NCBI RefSeq assembly: GCF_004123845.1 | Contig: NZ_NBDP01000053.1 | Span: 310,001-374,000, forward strand | Length of the DNA: 64,000 bases | Reading direction: 5' to 3' | Source: Allobosea sp. Tri-44 | Lineage (GTDB): Bacteria > Pseudomonadota > Alphaproteobacteria > Rhizobiales > Beijerinckiaceae | In this document: one piece after another, positions 25,974 through 34,105 of the stretch | How the letters are laid out: each line of letters opens with the position of its first letter | Numbering within the stretch: position 1 is the first letter of the stretch | The notes under the pieces: generated by a model | The model's database searches: none | What the model was told of the DNA's origin: nothing | Seen by the model: only the letters and a program-made list of their open reading frames with translations | Made by a program: the position numbers and the translations under genes

Positions 25974-25987
25974 GCTTGCATGCAAGC
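25974..25987. promoter_or_regulatory. 14-bp perfect palindrome in the GntR/DapA divergent promoter
   Basis: GCTTGCATGCAAGC is fully self-complementary. It lies 41 bp from the GntR start and about 41 bp from the DapA-family start. It is a candidate GntR operator. Confidence 0.45.
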
Positions 25988-25995
25988 ATTCATCT

Positions 25996-26008
25996 GATGT
26001 TTAACATC
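25996..26008. promoter_or_regulatory. 13-bp palindrome before the DapA-family gene
   Basis: GATGTT and AACATC flank a central T, giving a perfect inverted repeat. It is also embedded in a direct repeat of ATCTGAT. It is 20 bp upstream of the DapA-family start, where a bound repressor would overlap the ribosome site or promoter. Confidence 0.42.
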
Positions 26009-26028
26009 TGATCATTGGAGGTGACGTC

Positions 26029-26943
26029 ATGACCACAGCATTCACCGGCATCCATGCGATCCTCTATGCGCTGTTCGACGCGCAGGAGCGGCTCGACCGG
26101 CGGGCGATGCGGCGGCAGGTCGAGATCTGCCTGGAACACGGCGCCCACGGCATCGCAGCACTCGGCCTCGCCACGGAGGTCTCCAAGCTGACCGTGCCGG
26201 AACGGCGTACTGTGATGGAATGGACCTCGGAGGATGTCGGGGGCTTGAAGCCACTCGGCTTCACGATCTATGGCACCTCGGTCGGCGAGCAGATCGAACT
26301 GGTCAAGGCGGCCGAGTCGGCGAAGGCCGACTGGGTCATCCTGCAACCGCCCATGGTCGGCAGCTTCGCGGCGGGCGAATACATCCGCTTCTTCGGCCGG
26401 GTCGCGGATGCCACGCACCTGCCCGTCGCGATCCAGAACGCACCAGCCTATATGGGCCGCGGCCTGTCGGCGGAGGATATTCGCAGCCTCGTCGCGCAGC
26501 ATCCCAACATCAAGCTGGTGAAGGGCGAGGGGCCGGCGACCGAAATCCGGCAGTTGATCGAGACGACCGAGGGCCGGCTGCCGGTGATGAACGGCCGCGG
26601 CGGTCTCGAGCTGATCGAGAACCTGCGCGCCGGCTGCGTCGGCATGATCCTCGCCCCCGAGATCATCGATTTCACCACCAGAGCCTATGACAGCTTCGTC
26701 GCCGGCAACGAGGCCGAGGCAGAACGCATCTATCGCGACATCCTGCCCGTGATCGTGTTCATGATGCAGTCGCTGGAGAGCCTGATCTGCTACGGCAAGC
26801 GCATCTTCGGGGCGCGGGCCGGTATCGCGATCCATGACCGTGCGCCTGCCATGCGTCCGACGCCCTTCGGCGAAGAGCTCGTTCGCCAGCATGTGGCGAA
26901 GCTCGGCGTCTTCCCGGGGATGCCGGCAGCCGGTCGCGGTTGA
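26029..26943 (+). CDS. DapA/N-acetylneuraminate-lyase family protein (Schiff-base aldolase or dehydratase)
   Basis: The 304-residue TIM-barrel protein has the Schiff-base lysine in NIKLVKGEGPA and a glycine-rich segment near the C-terminal side of the barrel (VMNGRGGLELIENL). The tyrosine motif typical of true dihydrodipicolinate synthase (YNVP) reads IQNAPAYMG, so lysine biosynthesis is unlikely. Family alternatives include 2-keto-3-deoxy sugar-acid aldolases and dehydratases. GGAGGTGACGTC precedes the ATG. Divergence from a GntR-tct operon suggests it degrades the acid that transporter imports. A role as alternative aldolase for the nearby hpa genes is possible but less supported. Confidence 0.82.
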   Translation: MTTAFTGIHAILYALFDAQERLDRRAMRRQVEICLEHGAHGIAALGLATEVSKLTVPERRTVMEWTSEDVGGLKPLGFTIYGTSVGEQIELVKAAESAKADWVILQPPMVGSFAAGEYIRFFGRVADATHLPVAIQNAPAYMGRGLSAEDIRSLVAQHPNIKLVKGEGPATEIRQLIETTEGRLPVMNGRGGLELIENLRAGCVGMILAPEIIDFTTRAYDSFVAGNEAEAERIYRDILPVIVFMMQSLESLICYGKRIFGARAGIAIHDRAPAMRPTPFGEELVRQHVAKLGVFPGMPAAGRG

Positions 26944-26961
26944 GTCCGACCGTTCGTCCGC

Positions 26962-27507
26962 TCAATCGGCAGGGGCGTCCGGCGTGTCGCTGCCGATGCC
27001 GACCATGGCCTGCTCGAGCTCGGCGAGCAGGCTCTGCAGATTGGCCAGCTTGTCCGCGCCGAAGCGCTGGCCGATCTCGCGATAGATCGTCTCCGAAACC
27101 GGCGTGACCGCATCGATGAGAGCGGTTCCGGCTGGGCTTAGCGAGATCATCCAGCGGCGCAGATCGGCAGGGTCGGCCGTCCGGACGATCAGTTTGCGCT
27201 GATCGAGGTCGACGAGAATCCGCGACAGACTGGGGCCGAGCAGGAACGTCGCCCGCGCCAGTTCCGCCACCTCCATCTGCGGCATGGTGCTGAGCGCGCG
27301 CAGCACGCGCCATTGCTGCTCGGTCACGCCGAATTCGCGCAGGGACTTGCGGAAGTGCCGCATCACCGATTCCCGCGCCCGTAGCAGCGACATCGGCAGC
27401 GATTTGGAGAAATGGCGGAGGCGGAGCCTGGTCGCGGCTGGACCCGTGGCGCCCGTTGTCTTCGAATCTTCGGTCAAACCTTGAAACCCATCTGAGATTT
27501 GCGCCAC
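26962..27507 (-). CDS. MarR-family regulator, probably HpaR-like
   Basis: The 181-residue protein has a MarR winged helix: FGVTEQQWRVLRALSTMPQMEVAELARATFLLGPSLSRIL and the wing LIVRTADPADLRRWMISLSPAG. HpaR, the repressor of homoprotocatechuate genes, has the same LARESVMRHFRxxL type start, seen here as LLRARESVMRHFRKSLREFG. It is divergent from hpaF-hpaE-hpaD, with a palindrome between them, which supports control of that operon by 4-hydroxyphenylacetate-type inducers. Confidence 0.85.
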   Translation of the reverse strand: MAQISDGFQGLTEDSKTTGATGPAATRLRLRHFSKSLPMSLLRARESVMRHFRKSLREFGVTEQQWRVLRALSTMPQMEVAELARATFLLGPSLSRILVDLDQRKLIVRTADPADLRRWMISLSPAGTALIDAVTPVSETIYREIGQRFGADKLANLQSLLAELEQAMVGIGSDTPDAPAD

Positions 27508-27555
27508 CCTAGCCTAGGCGGCAGTCCGAGCCAAACCAGCTTGCGATGATAAATT

Positions 27556-27565
27556 TAACATGTTA
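27556..27565. promoter_or_regulatory. Palindrome in the HpaR-like/hpaF divergent promoter
   Basis: TAACATGTTA is a perfect 10-bp palindrome in an AT-rich patch between the divergent MarR and hpaF genes, 25 bp upstream of the hpaF start. GATAA and TTATC flank it asymmetrically. Likely operator of the adjacent MarR protein. Confidence 0.45.
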
Positions 27566-27590
27566 TCTAATTTGGACACGGAGGAGCGAC

Positions 27591-27986
27591 GTGCCCCACA
27601 TCGTCATCGAATATTCCGCCAATCTCGAAGACGAGGTTCGTCCGATGCGGCTGGTCGAGGCGCTGCACGCTGCCGCCCTGGAGACGGGCGTGTTTCCGCT
27701 GGCGGGCTTGCGGACCCGCGCGGCGCGGCGGGATCTCTACCTCGTCGCCGATGGTGATCCCGAAAACGCCTTCATCGCCGTGAGCGTGCGGATCGGCGAG
27801 GGGCGCGACGCCGCGACCCGCCGACGCGTCGCCGAAGCGCTGATGGCGGTGCTCGAACGCGAGACCGCCGAGACCTTCCAGCGCCGTGGCCTGGCGCTCA
27901 GCGTCGACGTCGCCGAGATCGACGGGACTGCGTCGCTGAAAACCAACAATCTGCACGAACGCCTGAAAGCGAGGGCGAAGCCATGA
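27591..27986 (+). CDS. hpaF: 5-carboxymethyl-2-hydroxymuconate delta-isomerase
   Basis: The 131-residue tautomerase-superfamily enzyme starts at GTG after GGAGG. The second residue is proline (VPHIVIEYSANLEDE); after removal of the initiator this becomes the catalytic Pro-1. The length matches known HpaF (about 126 residues). It converts 5-carboxymethyl-2-hydroxymuconate to its oxo isomer in homoprotocatechuate degradation. Its stop overlaps the hpaE start. Confidence 0.9.
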   Translation: MPHIVIEYSANLEDEVRPMRLVEALHAAALETGVFPLAGLRTRAARRDLYLVADGDPENAFIAVSVRIGEGRDAATRRRVAEALMAVLERETAETFQRRGLALSVDVAEIDGTASLKTNNLHERLKARAKP

Positions 27987-29521
27987 CCGCGACCGATACC
28001 AAGCTGACCGCGAACCTCGCCAGGGCACGCAAGGCGATGGAACGCTTTACGGCAGGCAAGGTGCCGCATTTGATCGCAGGCGAGGCCGTCCACTCGGCCT
28101 CGGGCGCGACTTTCGAGACGCTCGACCCGACCACGAACGAGCGCCAGTCGGTGGTCGCCGCGGGTGACAATGCCGAGATCGATCGTGCCGCCAAGGCGGC
28201 GCGCACGGCATTCCCGGCCTGGAAGAAGGCCTCCGGCGCCAAGCGCCGCGCCGTGCTGCATGCGATCGCCGATGCGATCGAGGCGCGGGCCGAGGAGATC
28301 GCCCTGGTCGAGAGCAGCGATACCGGTCAGGCGATCCGTTTCATGTCGAAGGCGGCGCTGCGCGGCGCGGAGAATTTCCGCTTCTATGCCGACCGGGCGC
28401 CGGAGGCCGGCAATGGCATGTCGCTGCCGGACGAGGGTCATATCAATTACACGCTGCGCCAGCCGATCGGCCCCGTGGGCGTGATCACGCCGTGGAACAC
28501 GCCGTTCATGCTCTCGACCTGGAAGATCGCGCCGGCGCTCGCCGCCGGCTGCACGGTGGTCCACAAGCCGGCGGAATGGTCGCCTTTGTCTGCCACGCTG
28601 CTCGGCGAGATCATGGACGAGACCATCCGCGCGCATGGCTTTCCGGCAGGGGTGGTCAACGTCGTTCATGGCCTCGGCGAGAGCGCCGGCAAGGCGCTGA
28701 CCGAGCATCCGGACATCAAGGCGGTGGCCTTCGTCGGCGAGACGGCGACCGGGCAGCACATCATGCGCCAGGGCGCGGAAACACTGAAGCGCGTCCATTT
28801 CGAGCTCGGCGGCAAGAACCCGGTGATCGTCTTCGAGGATGCCGATCTCGACCGCGCCCTCGATGCGGTGCTGTTCATGATCTACTCGCTCAATGGCGAG
28901 CGTTGCACCTCGTCGTCGCGCGCGCTCGTCCAGCGTTCGATCTACGACGCCTTCTCCGCCAAGGTCACTGAGCGGGTAAAGCGCCTGCGCGTCGGCCATC
29001 CGCTCGACCCGGCAACCGAGATCGGGCCGCTGATCCATCCACGCCATGTCGAGAAGGTCCTGTCCTATCCCGCTTTGGCGAAGGGCGACGGCGCCCGTGT
29101 CGCCTGTGGCGGTGGCCGCGCGCTGGACGGCGCCGGCAATTATGTCGAGCCGACGCTCTACCTTGGTGCCAGCAATGGCATGCGGATCGCGCAGGAGGAG
29201 ATCTTCGGGCCGGTGCTGACCATGATCCCGTTCGAGGACGAGGCCGATGCGATCGCGATCGCCAACGACGTCCAGTACGGGTTGGCGGGCTATATCTGGA
29301 CCCGCGATGTCGGCCGCGCCCATCGTGTCGCGCGCGATCTCGACGCCGGCATGATCTGGGTCAATTCGGAGAATGTCCGCCATTTGCCGACGCCGTTCGG
29401 CGGGGTGAAGTCATCCGGTATCGGGCGGGATGGCGGCGACTATTCCTTCGATTTCTACATGGAGACGAAGAACGTCGCCGTGGCCTTCGATACCCACCAG
29501 GTGCCGCGGCTGGGAGCCTGA
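27983..29521 (+). CDS. hpaE: 5-carboxymethyl-2-hydroxymuconate semialdehyde dehydrogenase
   Basis: The 512-residue NAD-dependent aldehyde dehydrogenase has FELGGKNPVIVFEDADLDRA (general base Glu), LNGERCTSSSRALVQ (catalytic Cys) and EEIFGPVLTMIPFEDE. The GERCTSSSR element is typical of HpaE/HpcC. It lies between hpaF (4-bp overlap) and hpaD (45 bp), so it oxidises the HpaD product. It differs from the dehydrogenase at 11831-13336, which has GQVCLGTER at the same place. Confidence 0.92.
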   Translation: MTATDTKLTANLARARKAMERFTAGKVPHLIAGEAVHSASGATFETLDPTTNERQSVVAAGDNAEIDRAAKAARTAFPAWKKASGAKRRAVLHAIADAIEARAEEIALVESSDTGQAIRFMSKAALRGAENFRFYADRAPEAGNGMSLPDEGHINYTLRQPIGPVGVITPWNTPFMLSTWKIAPALAAGCTVVHKPAEWSPLSATLLGEIMDETIRAHGFPAGVVNVVHGLGESAGKALTEHPDIKAVAFVGETATGQHIMRQGAETLKRVHFELGGKNPVIVFEDADLDRALDAVLFMIYSLNGERCTSSSRALVQRSIYDAFSAKVTERVKRLRVGHPLDPATEIGPLIHPRHVEKVLSYPALAKGDGARVACGGGRALDGAGNYVEPTLYLGASNGMRIAQEEIFGPVLTMIPFEDEADAIAIANDVQYGLAGYIWTRDVGRAHRVARDLDAGMIWVNSENVRHLPTPFGGVKSSGIGRDGGDYSFDFYMETKNVAVAFDTHQVPRLGA

Positions 29522-29566
29522 CGTCGCGGCCAAGAAGACAGCAAAGAACAATCCCCAGGAGGAACC

Positions 29567-30547
29567 ATGCCCGTCCCGTCCAGCGTCCTCAATCCGCCCT
29601 TCCACGTCGTGCGGCTGAACCATGTCGTGCTGACGGTCGGTGATCTCGCCGCTGCGAAGAGGTTCTGGGGCGACACGCTTGGCCTGCAGCTCACGCAGGA
29701 GACGCCGGAGCGACTCTACTTCCGGGCCATGGAAGAGCGTGGCCACCACTGCATCGTCCTGGAGAGAGGGGCCGAGCCCACCGCCCGCCATCTCGGCTTC
29801 AAGGTCTTCTCGGAGGAAGACCTCGACAGGGCCCAGCGCTTCTTCCGCGCCAAGGGCTTGAAGGCCGAGTTCGTCGAGGAGCCTTATCAAGGGCGGACCT
29901 TGCGCACGACCGATCCGCTTGGCGTGCCGCTGGAGTTCTACTTCCGCATGGACAAGCTACCGTCGGTTCACCAGAAATACGCGCTCTATCGGGGGGTGAA
30001 ACCCCTGCGTATCGACCATTTCAACTGCTTCTCGGACGATGTCGACGCCTCGGTCGCGTTCTACAACGAGATCGGCTTCCGCGTGACCGAATACACCGAG
30101 AACGAGGACCGCACCCGGCTCTGGGCCGCCTGGATGCACCGCAAGGGCGGCGTCCATGACATGGCCTTCACCCACGGCGTCGGCCCGCGCCTGCACCATG
30201 TCGCCTTCTGGGTGCCGACGCCGCTGAACATCATCGACCTGCTCGATCTGATGGCGACCACCGGCTATGTCGGCAATATCGAGCGCGGCCCGGGCCGCCA
30301 CGGCATTTCCAACGCCTTCTTCCTCTATATCCGTGACCCCGACGGCCATCGCATCGAGATCTATTGCTCGGACTATCAGACGATCGATCCCGATCACGAG
30401 CCGATCCGCTGGGATCTGCGCGATCCGCAGCGCCAGACGCTGTGGGGTGCCCCCGCGCCAAAGAGCTGGTTCGAGGAAGGTACCGCCTTCGAGGGCACGC
30501 CGGTGCGCCAGCCGGCCTACGCCGCTTCTCCGATCATTGCGGCCTGA
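29567..30547 (+). CDS. hpaD: 3,4-dihydroxyphenylacetate (homoprotocatechuate) 2,3-dioxygenase, VOC type
   Basis: The 326-residue extradiol dioxygenase resembles the Brevibacterium/Arthrobacter-type homoprotocatechuate 2,3-dioxygenases rather than the LigB-fold HpaD of E. coli. All metal ligands are present: H151 (RIDHFNCF), H211 (RLHHVAFWV) and E264 (HRIEIYCSDY). H197 in GGVHDMAFTHG is the catalytic second-sphere histidine. It opens the ring of homoprotocatechuate with O2 using Fe(II) or Mn(II). AGGAGG precedes the ATG. It is the third gene of hpaF-hpaE-hpaD. No 4-hydroxyphenylacetate hydroxylase is in the window. Confidence 0.92.
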   Translation: MPVPSSVLNPPFHVVRLNHVVLTVGDLAAAKRFWGDTLGLQLTQETPERLYFRAMEERGHHCIVLERGAEPTARHLGFKVFSEEDLDRAQRFFRAKGLKAEFVEEPYQGRTLRTTDPLGVPLEFYFRMDKLPSVHQKYALYRGVKPLRIDHFNCFSDDVDASVAFYNEIGFRVTEYTENEDRTRLWAAWMHRKGGVHDMAFTHGVGPRLHHVAFWVPTPLNIIDLLDLMATTGYVGNIERGPGRHGISNAFFLYIRDPDGHRIEIYCSDYQTIDPDHEPIRWDLRDPQRQTLWGAPAPKSWFEEGTAFEGTPVRQPAYAASPIIAA

Positions 30548-30585
30548 GGTCGACACGACCCGGTCGGCCGAGGACGGGCTGCCGA

Positions 30586-31053
30586 TCAGCCAACGACCCG
30601 CAGCGGCAGCTCCGTCGTCGTCTTGATCGACTTCAGCACCACGCCCGTCCGCAAGGAGGCGAGGCCGCCGGTGACCGCGATCAGACGATCAATGAAGTCG
30701 CTGAGATGGGCGAGATCGCGCGCGACGATCTTGAGGATCATGTCGGCATCGCCGGTCTGAGCATGGCATTCGAGCACCTCCGGCGACTCCAGCAGGAATT
30801 GCTGCAGCGAGGCGTTCTGCGCGGCATCATGCGCCCGCAGGCTGAGCAGCGAATGCGCCATGACCTGCAGGCCGAGCGCCGCCGGGCTGAGCAGGCAGAC
30901 GACCTTCTCGATATAGCCCAGCTTGCGCAGCCGCTCGATGCGACGGGCGCACTGGCTCGGCGAGAGATGCACGCTCTCGGAGAGCTCGACATGGGCAGCG
31001 TCGCCCTTGCGCTGGAGCGCGGAGAGGAGCTTCACGTCATAAGCGTCGAGCAT
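30586..31053 (-). CDS. Lrp/AsnC-family transcriptional regulator
   Basis: The 155-residue protein has an N-terminal HTH (LLSALQRKGDAAHVELSESVHLSPSQCARRIERLRKLGYIE) and a C-terminal RAM/AsnC ligand domain. The ATG at 31053 gives the standard length and puts the DAYDVKLL helix at the N-terminus; longer starts at 31074 or 31107 are possible. It is divergent from the aromatic aminotransferase gene, so amino acid-responsive control of that gene is likely. Confidence 0.88.
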   Translation of the reverse strand: MLDAYDVKLLSALQRKGDAAHVELSESVHLSPSQCARRIERLRKLGYIEKVVCLLSPAALGLQVMAHSLLSLRAHDAAQNASLQQFLLESPEVLECHAQTGDADMILKIVARDLAHLSDFIDRLIAVTGGLASLRTGVVLKSIKTTTELPLRVVG

Positions 31054-31205
31054 GTGCGATATCCCCGCAGCGAGCATTGTGCGGCTTTCGCGCGCGGAAT
31101 ACTCCATTCGTGCGGGAAGCTAGCATCGACCGCTCGCTTCATCACCTGGAAAGCGCGGACATTGCGTCCGATGCGCGCTACGTTCACCGAAATCGGGAGA
31201 CCATC

Positions 31206-32375
31206 ATGTTCGAGAGCCTGAAGCCGAAGCCGGCAGATGCGATCCTTGCTCTGATTTCCGCGTTCAGGGCAGATGAGCGGACCGGCAAGATCGATCTCGG
31301 CGTCGGGGTCTATCGCGATGAGCAGGGCCGCACGCCGGTGTTCGCAGCGGTCAAGCAGGCGGAGCGCATCCTGCTCGATGAGCAGCCGAGCAAGTCCTAT
31401 CTCGGCATCGAAGGCGATCCGGTCTTCGTCGATCTCTTGAGGCCGATCGTCTTCGGCCAGCGAATCCCGCAGGACGACATCGTCGGCTTCCAGACGCCCG
31501 GCGGCAGCGGCGCACTCCGGCTTGGCGCCGACCTGATCGCCGCGGCACGGCTGCAGGCGCAGATCTGGCTGGGACTGCCGAGTTGGCCCAACCACGCCCC
31601 GATCTTCCAGGCTGCCGGGCTGGCGGTGCGCGACTACGCCTTCGCCGACCTGACGACCCAGACCCTCTCTTTCGAGGCGATGATGGCGGCGCTGTCCTCG
31701 GCGCTGGCGGGCGACGTCGCGCTGCTTCATGGCTGCTGCCACAACCCGACCGGTCTCGACCTTGATGCGGCGCAGTGGGAGGCGGTGACTGCACTCTGCC
31801 TCGAACGCGGCCTCATCCCCTTCGTCGACCTCGCCTATCAGGGTCTCGGCGAGACGCTCGAGCTCGATGCAGCCGGAGCGCGGCGCATCGTCGAGGCCTG
31901 TCCCGAGGTGCTGGTCTCCCATTCCTGCGACAAGAATTTCGGGCTCTATCGCGAACGGACCGGCGCGCTCTACGTCAAGTCGCGCACGCCCGCAGCGGTC
32001 GCCAGCAATATGGCTGCTGCGGCGCGGGTGAGCTGGTCGATGCCGCCGGATCATGGCGCTGCCGTGGTGCGCGCGATCCTTGAGAGCGAGGCGCTGACCG
32101 CCAGCTGGCGCAAGGAGCTCACCGGCATGGCCGAGCGCATCCACTCGGTTCGCTCTGCGCTCGCGGCCCTGCATCCGGCACTCGCCGGCATCGCCAGGCA
32201 GCGCGGGCTGTTCTCGACGCTCAAGCTGACGCGCGAGCAGGCCGAGGCGCTGCGCTCCGAGCACGCCGTCTATCTCGTGCCGAGCGGGCGCATCAACCTT
32301 GCCGGTCTGCGCAGCGAGGATGCGCTGCGTTTCGTCGAGGCGCTCGTCGCCGTCGGCGTGCTCGCCCAGACCTGA
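31206..32375 (+). CDS. Aromatic amino acid aminotransferase (class I/II, TyrB/AspC family)
   Basis: The 389-residue PLP enzyme has the family start MFESLKPKPADAILALI, the IDLGVGVYRDEQGRTPVF motif, HGCCHNPTGLDL and the PLP lysine in SHSCDKNFGLYRERTGAL. The C-terminal arginine region (VPSGRINLAGL) for the substrate carboxylate is kept. It transfers the amino group from tyrosine, phenylalanine or aspartate to 2-oxoglutarate. Beside a ThDP-dependent enzyme and hpa genes, tyrosine-to-hydroxyphenylpyruvate is a sensible first step of catabolism. TyrB versus AspC preference cannot be settled from sequence. Confidence 0.87.
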   Translation: MFESLKPKPADAILALISAFRADERTGKIDLGVGVYRDEQGRTPVFAAVKQAERILLDEQPSKSYLGIEGDPVFVDLLRPIVFGQRIPQDDIVGFQTPGGSGALRLGADLIAAARLQAQIWLGLPSWPNHAPIFQAAGLAVRDYAFADLTTQTLSFEAMMAALSSALAGDVALLHGCCHNPTGLDLDAAQWEAVTALCLERGLIPFVDLAYQGLGETLELDAAGARRIVEACPEVLVSHSCDKNFGLYRERTGALYVKSRTPAAVASNMAAAARVSWSMPPDHGAAVVRAILESEALTASWRKELTGMAERIHSVRSALAALHPALAGIARQRGLFSTLKLTREQAEALRSEHAVYLVPSGRINLAGLRSEDALRFVEALVAVGVLAQT

Positions 32376-32406
32376 CCTTCGCCTGCTCCCTTCCAACCCA
32401 GCCGGG

Positions 32407-34089
32407 ATGCCTGAGATCATGCTGAAACCTGTTTTGCCGCAGCAGATGACCGGTGGCGCCGCGATCGTCGAAGCGCTGATCGCCAATGGGGTCGACACCG
32501 TCTTCGGCCTGCCCGGCGCCCAGATGTACGCCTTCTTCGACGCATTGCAGCAGCGCTCCGACGCGATCAGGACCTTCGGCGCGCGGCATGAGCAGGCCTG
32601 CGCCTACATGGCCTTCGGCTATGCCCGCTCGACCGGGCGGCCGGGCGTCTATTCGGTGGTGCCGGGGCCGGGCATGCTCAACACCACCGCGGCGCTCTCG
32701 ACCGCGCTCGGCTGCAACGCGCCGGTGCTCTGCATCACCGGACAGGTGCCCACGGCCTTCATCGGCCGCGGCCGGGGCCATCTCCACGAATTGCCGGACC
32801 AGCTGGCGACGCTGCGCACCGTGACCAAATGGGCTGAGCGGATCGAGCGGGTCGAGGACACCGGCGACGTTCTCGCGGAGGCGTTCCGGCAGATGCTGAG
32901 CGGGCGGCCCGGGCCGGTCGCGGTCGAGATGGCCTGGGATGTGATGGCCGGGGCGGGCAGGACGCCCGAACATTTCCCGGCGGCGACACAAGATGCAGCC
33001 CCGGTTGCGGATCAGGCCGCGATCGAGGCGGCGGCGCGAGCGCTGCTTTCAGCCCGCTCGCCATTGATCATGCTGGGCACCGGCGCACAGGATGCCGGCG
33101 CCGAGATCGCTGCGCTGGCCGAGGCGGTCGGCGCGCCGGTCGCGGCCTTCCGCGGCGGGCGCGGCGCCGTGCCGGAAGACCACCTCTTCAGCATCTCCTC
33201 CTATGCCGCAGCAAAGCGCTGGGCGAAGACCGATCTCCTGCTCGGCATCGGCTCGCGCCTGGAAGCGCCCTATATGCGCTGGGCCAACCCGATGAGCTAT
33301 GTCCAGGCGCCGGGCGAGGCGCGCCAGCTCATCCGCATCGACATCGACCCGGCCGAGATGGAGCGGCTGGTGCCGTCCATCGGCATCGTCGCCGATGCGA
33401 AGGCGGCCGTCTCTGCGCTGCTCACGGCCGTGCGCCGCCTCGGCAGTTCAGCGCTACCGGAACGCAAAGCCGAGCTGCAGCAGCTCCGCGCCTCGACCCG
33501 GCAAGAGACCGAGCAGGTCCAGCCGCAGCTCTCCTATCTCGATGCGATCCGCGAGATCCTGCCGCGCGATGGCTTCTTCGTCGGTGAGCTCTGCCAGGTC
33601 GGCTTCACCTCCTATTTCGGCTTCCCGGTCTATGAGCCGCGGACCTATGTCAGCGAGGGCTATCAGGGCACGCTCGGCTTCGGCTTCCCGACGGCGCTCG
33701 GCGTCAAGGTCGCCCATCCCGAGCGAGCCGTGGTCTCGGTCACCGGCGATGGCGGCTTCATGTTCGCCGTGCAGGAACTGGCGACGGCGGTGCAGGAGAA
33801 GATCGGGCTGGTCACCATCCTGTTCAACAACAACGCCTACGGCAATGTGCTGCGCGACCAGACCAACAGCTTCGGCGGCCGCGAGATCGGATCGGCGCTG
33901 GTCAATCCCGACTTCGTCAAGCTGGCGGAGAGCTTCGGCGTCAAGGCGCACAGCGTGAGGTCACCAGCGGCGCTGCGGCCGGCCTTGTCCGAGGCGATCG
34001 CGTCGAACGAGCCGACCCTGATCGTCGTCGAGGTCGAGCGCGGCTCGGAAGCCTCGCCCTGGCCATTCATCCACCCTCGGTTCGACTGA
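32407..34089 (+). CDS. Thiamine-diphosphate-dependent enzyme (acetolactate synthase-like; possible 2-oxo acid decarboxylase)
   Basis: The 560-residue ThDP enzyme has the catalytic glutamate in FGARHEQACAYMAFGYAR, the central domain starting near LLSARSPLIMLGTGAQ and the GDGGFMFAVQELATAVQ...NNNAYGNV ThDP/magnesium motif. It lacks anything clearly specific for true acetolactate synthase, and no regulatory ilvN-type gene is near. Located 31 bp after the aromatic aminotransferase, a (hydroxy)phenylpyruvate-type decarboxylase is the natural inference, making the aldehyde precursor of (hydroxy)phenylacetate. An ATG 12 bases downstream (32419) is an alternative start. Confidence 0.78.
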   Translation: MPEIMLKPVLPQQMTGGAAIVEALIANGVDTVFGLPGAQMYAFFDALQQRSDAIRTFGARHEQACAYMAFGYARSTGRPGVYSVVPGPGMLNTTAALSTALGCNAPVLCITGQVPTAFIGRGRGHLHELPDQLATLRTVTKWAERIERVEDTGDVLAEAFRQMLSGRPGPVAVEMAWDVMAGAGRTPEHFPAATQDAAPVADQAAIEAAARALLSARSPLIMLGTGAQDAGAEIAALAEAVGAPVAAFRGGRGAVPEDHLFSISSYAAAKRWAKTDLLLGIGSRLEAPYMRWANPMSYVQAPGEARQLIRIDIDPAEMERLVPSIGIVADAKAAVSALLTAVRRLGSSALPERKAELQQLRASTRQETEQVQPQLSYLDAIREILPRDGFFVGELCQVGFTSYFGFPVYEPRTYVSEGYQGTLGFGFPTALGVKVAHPERAVVSVTGDGGFMFAVQELATAVQEKIGLVTILFNNNAYGNVLRDQTNSFGGREIGSALVNPDFVKLAESFGVKAHSVRSPAALRPALSEAIASNEPTLIVVEVERGSEASPWPFIHPRFD

Positions 34090-34105
34090 TCGGGGCGGCG
34101 CGGCC

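Noticed and set aside
26029..26943. Dihydrodipicolinate synthase for lysine biosynthesis
   Set aside because: The tyrosine-containing YNVP motif is replaced by IQNAP and the gene is divergent from a GntR-tct transport operon, so a catabolic aldolase or dehydratase is more likely.
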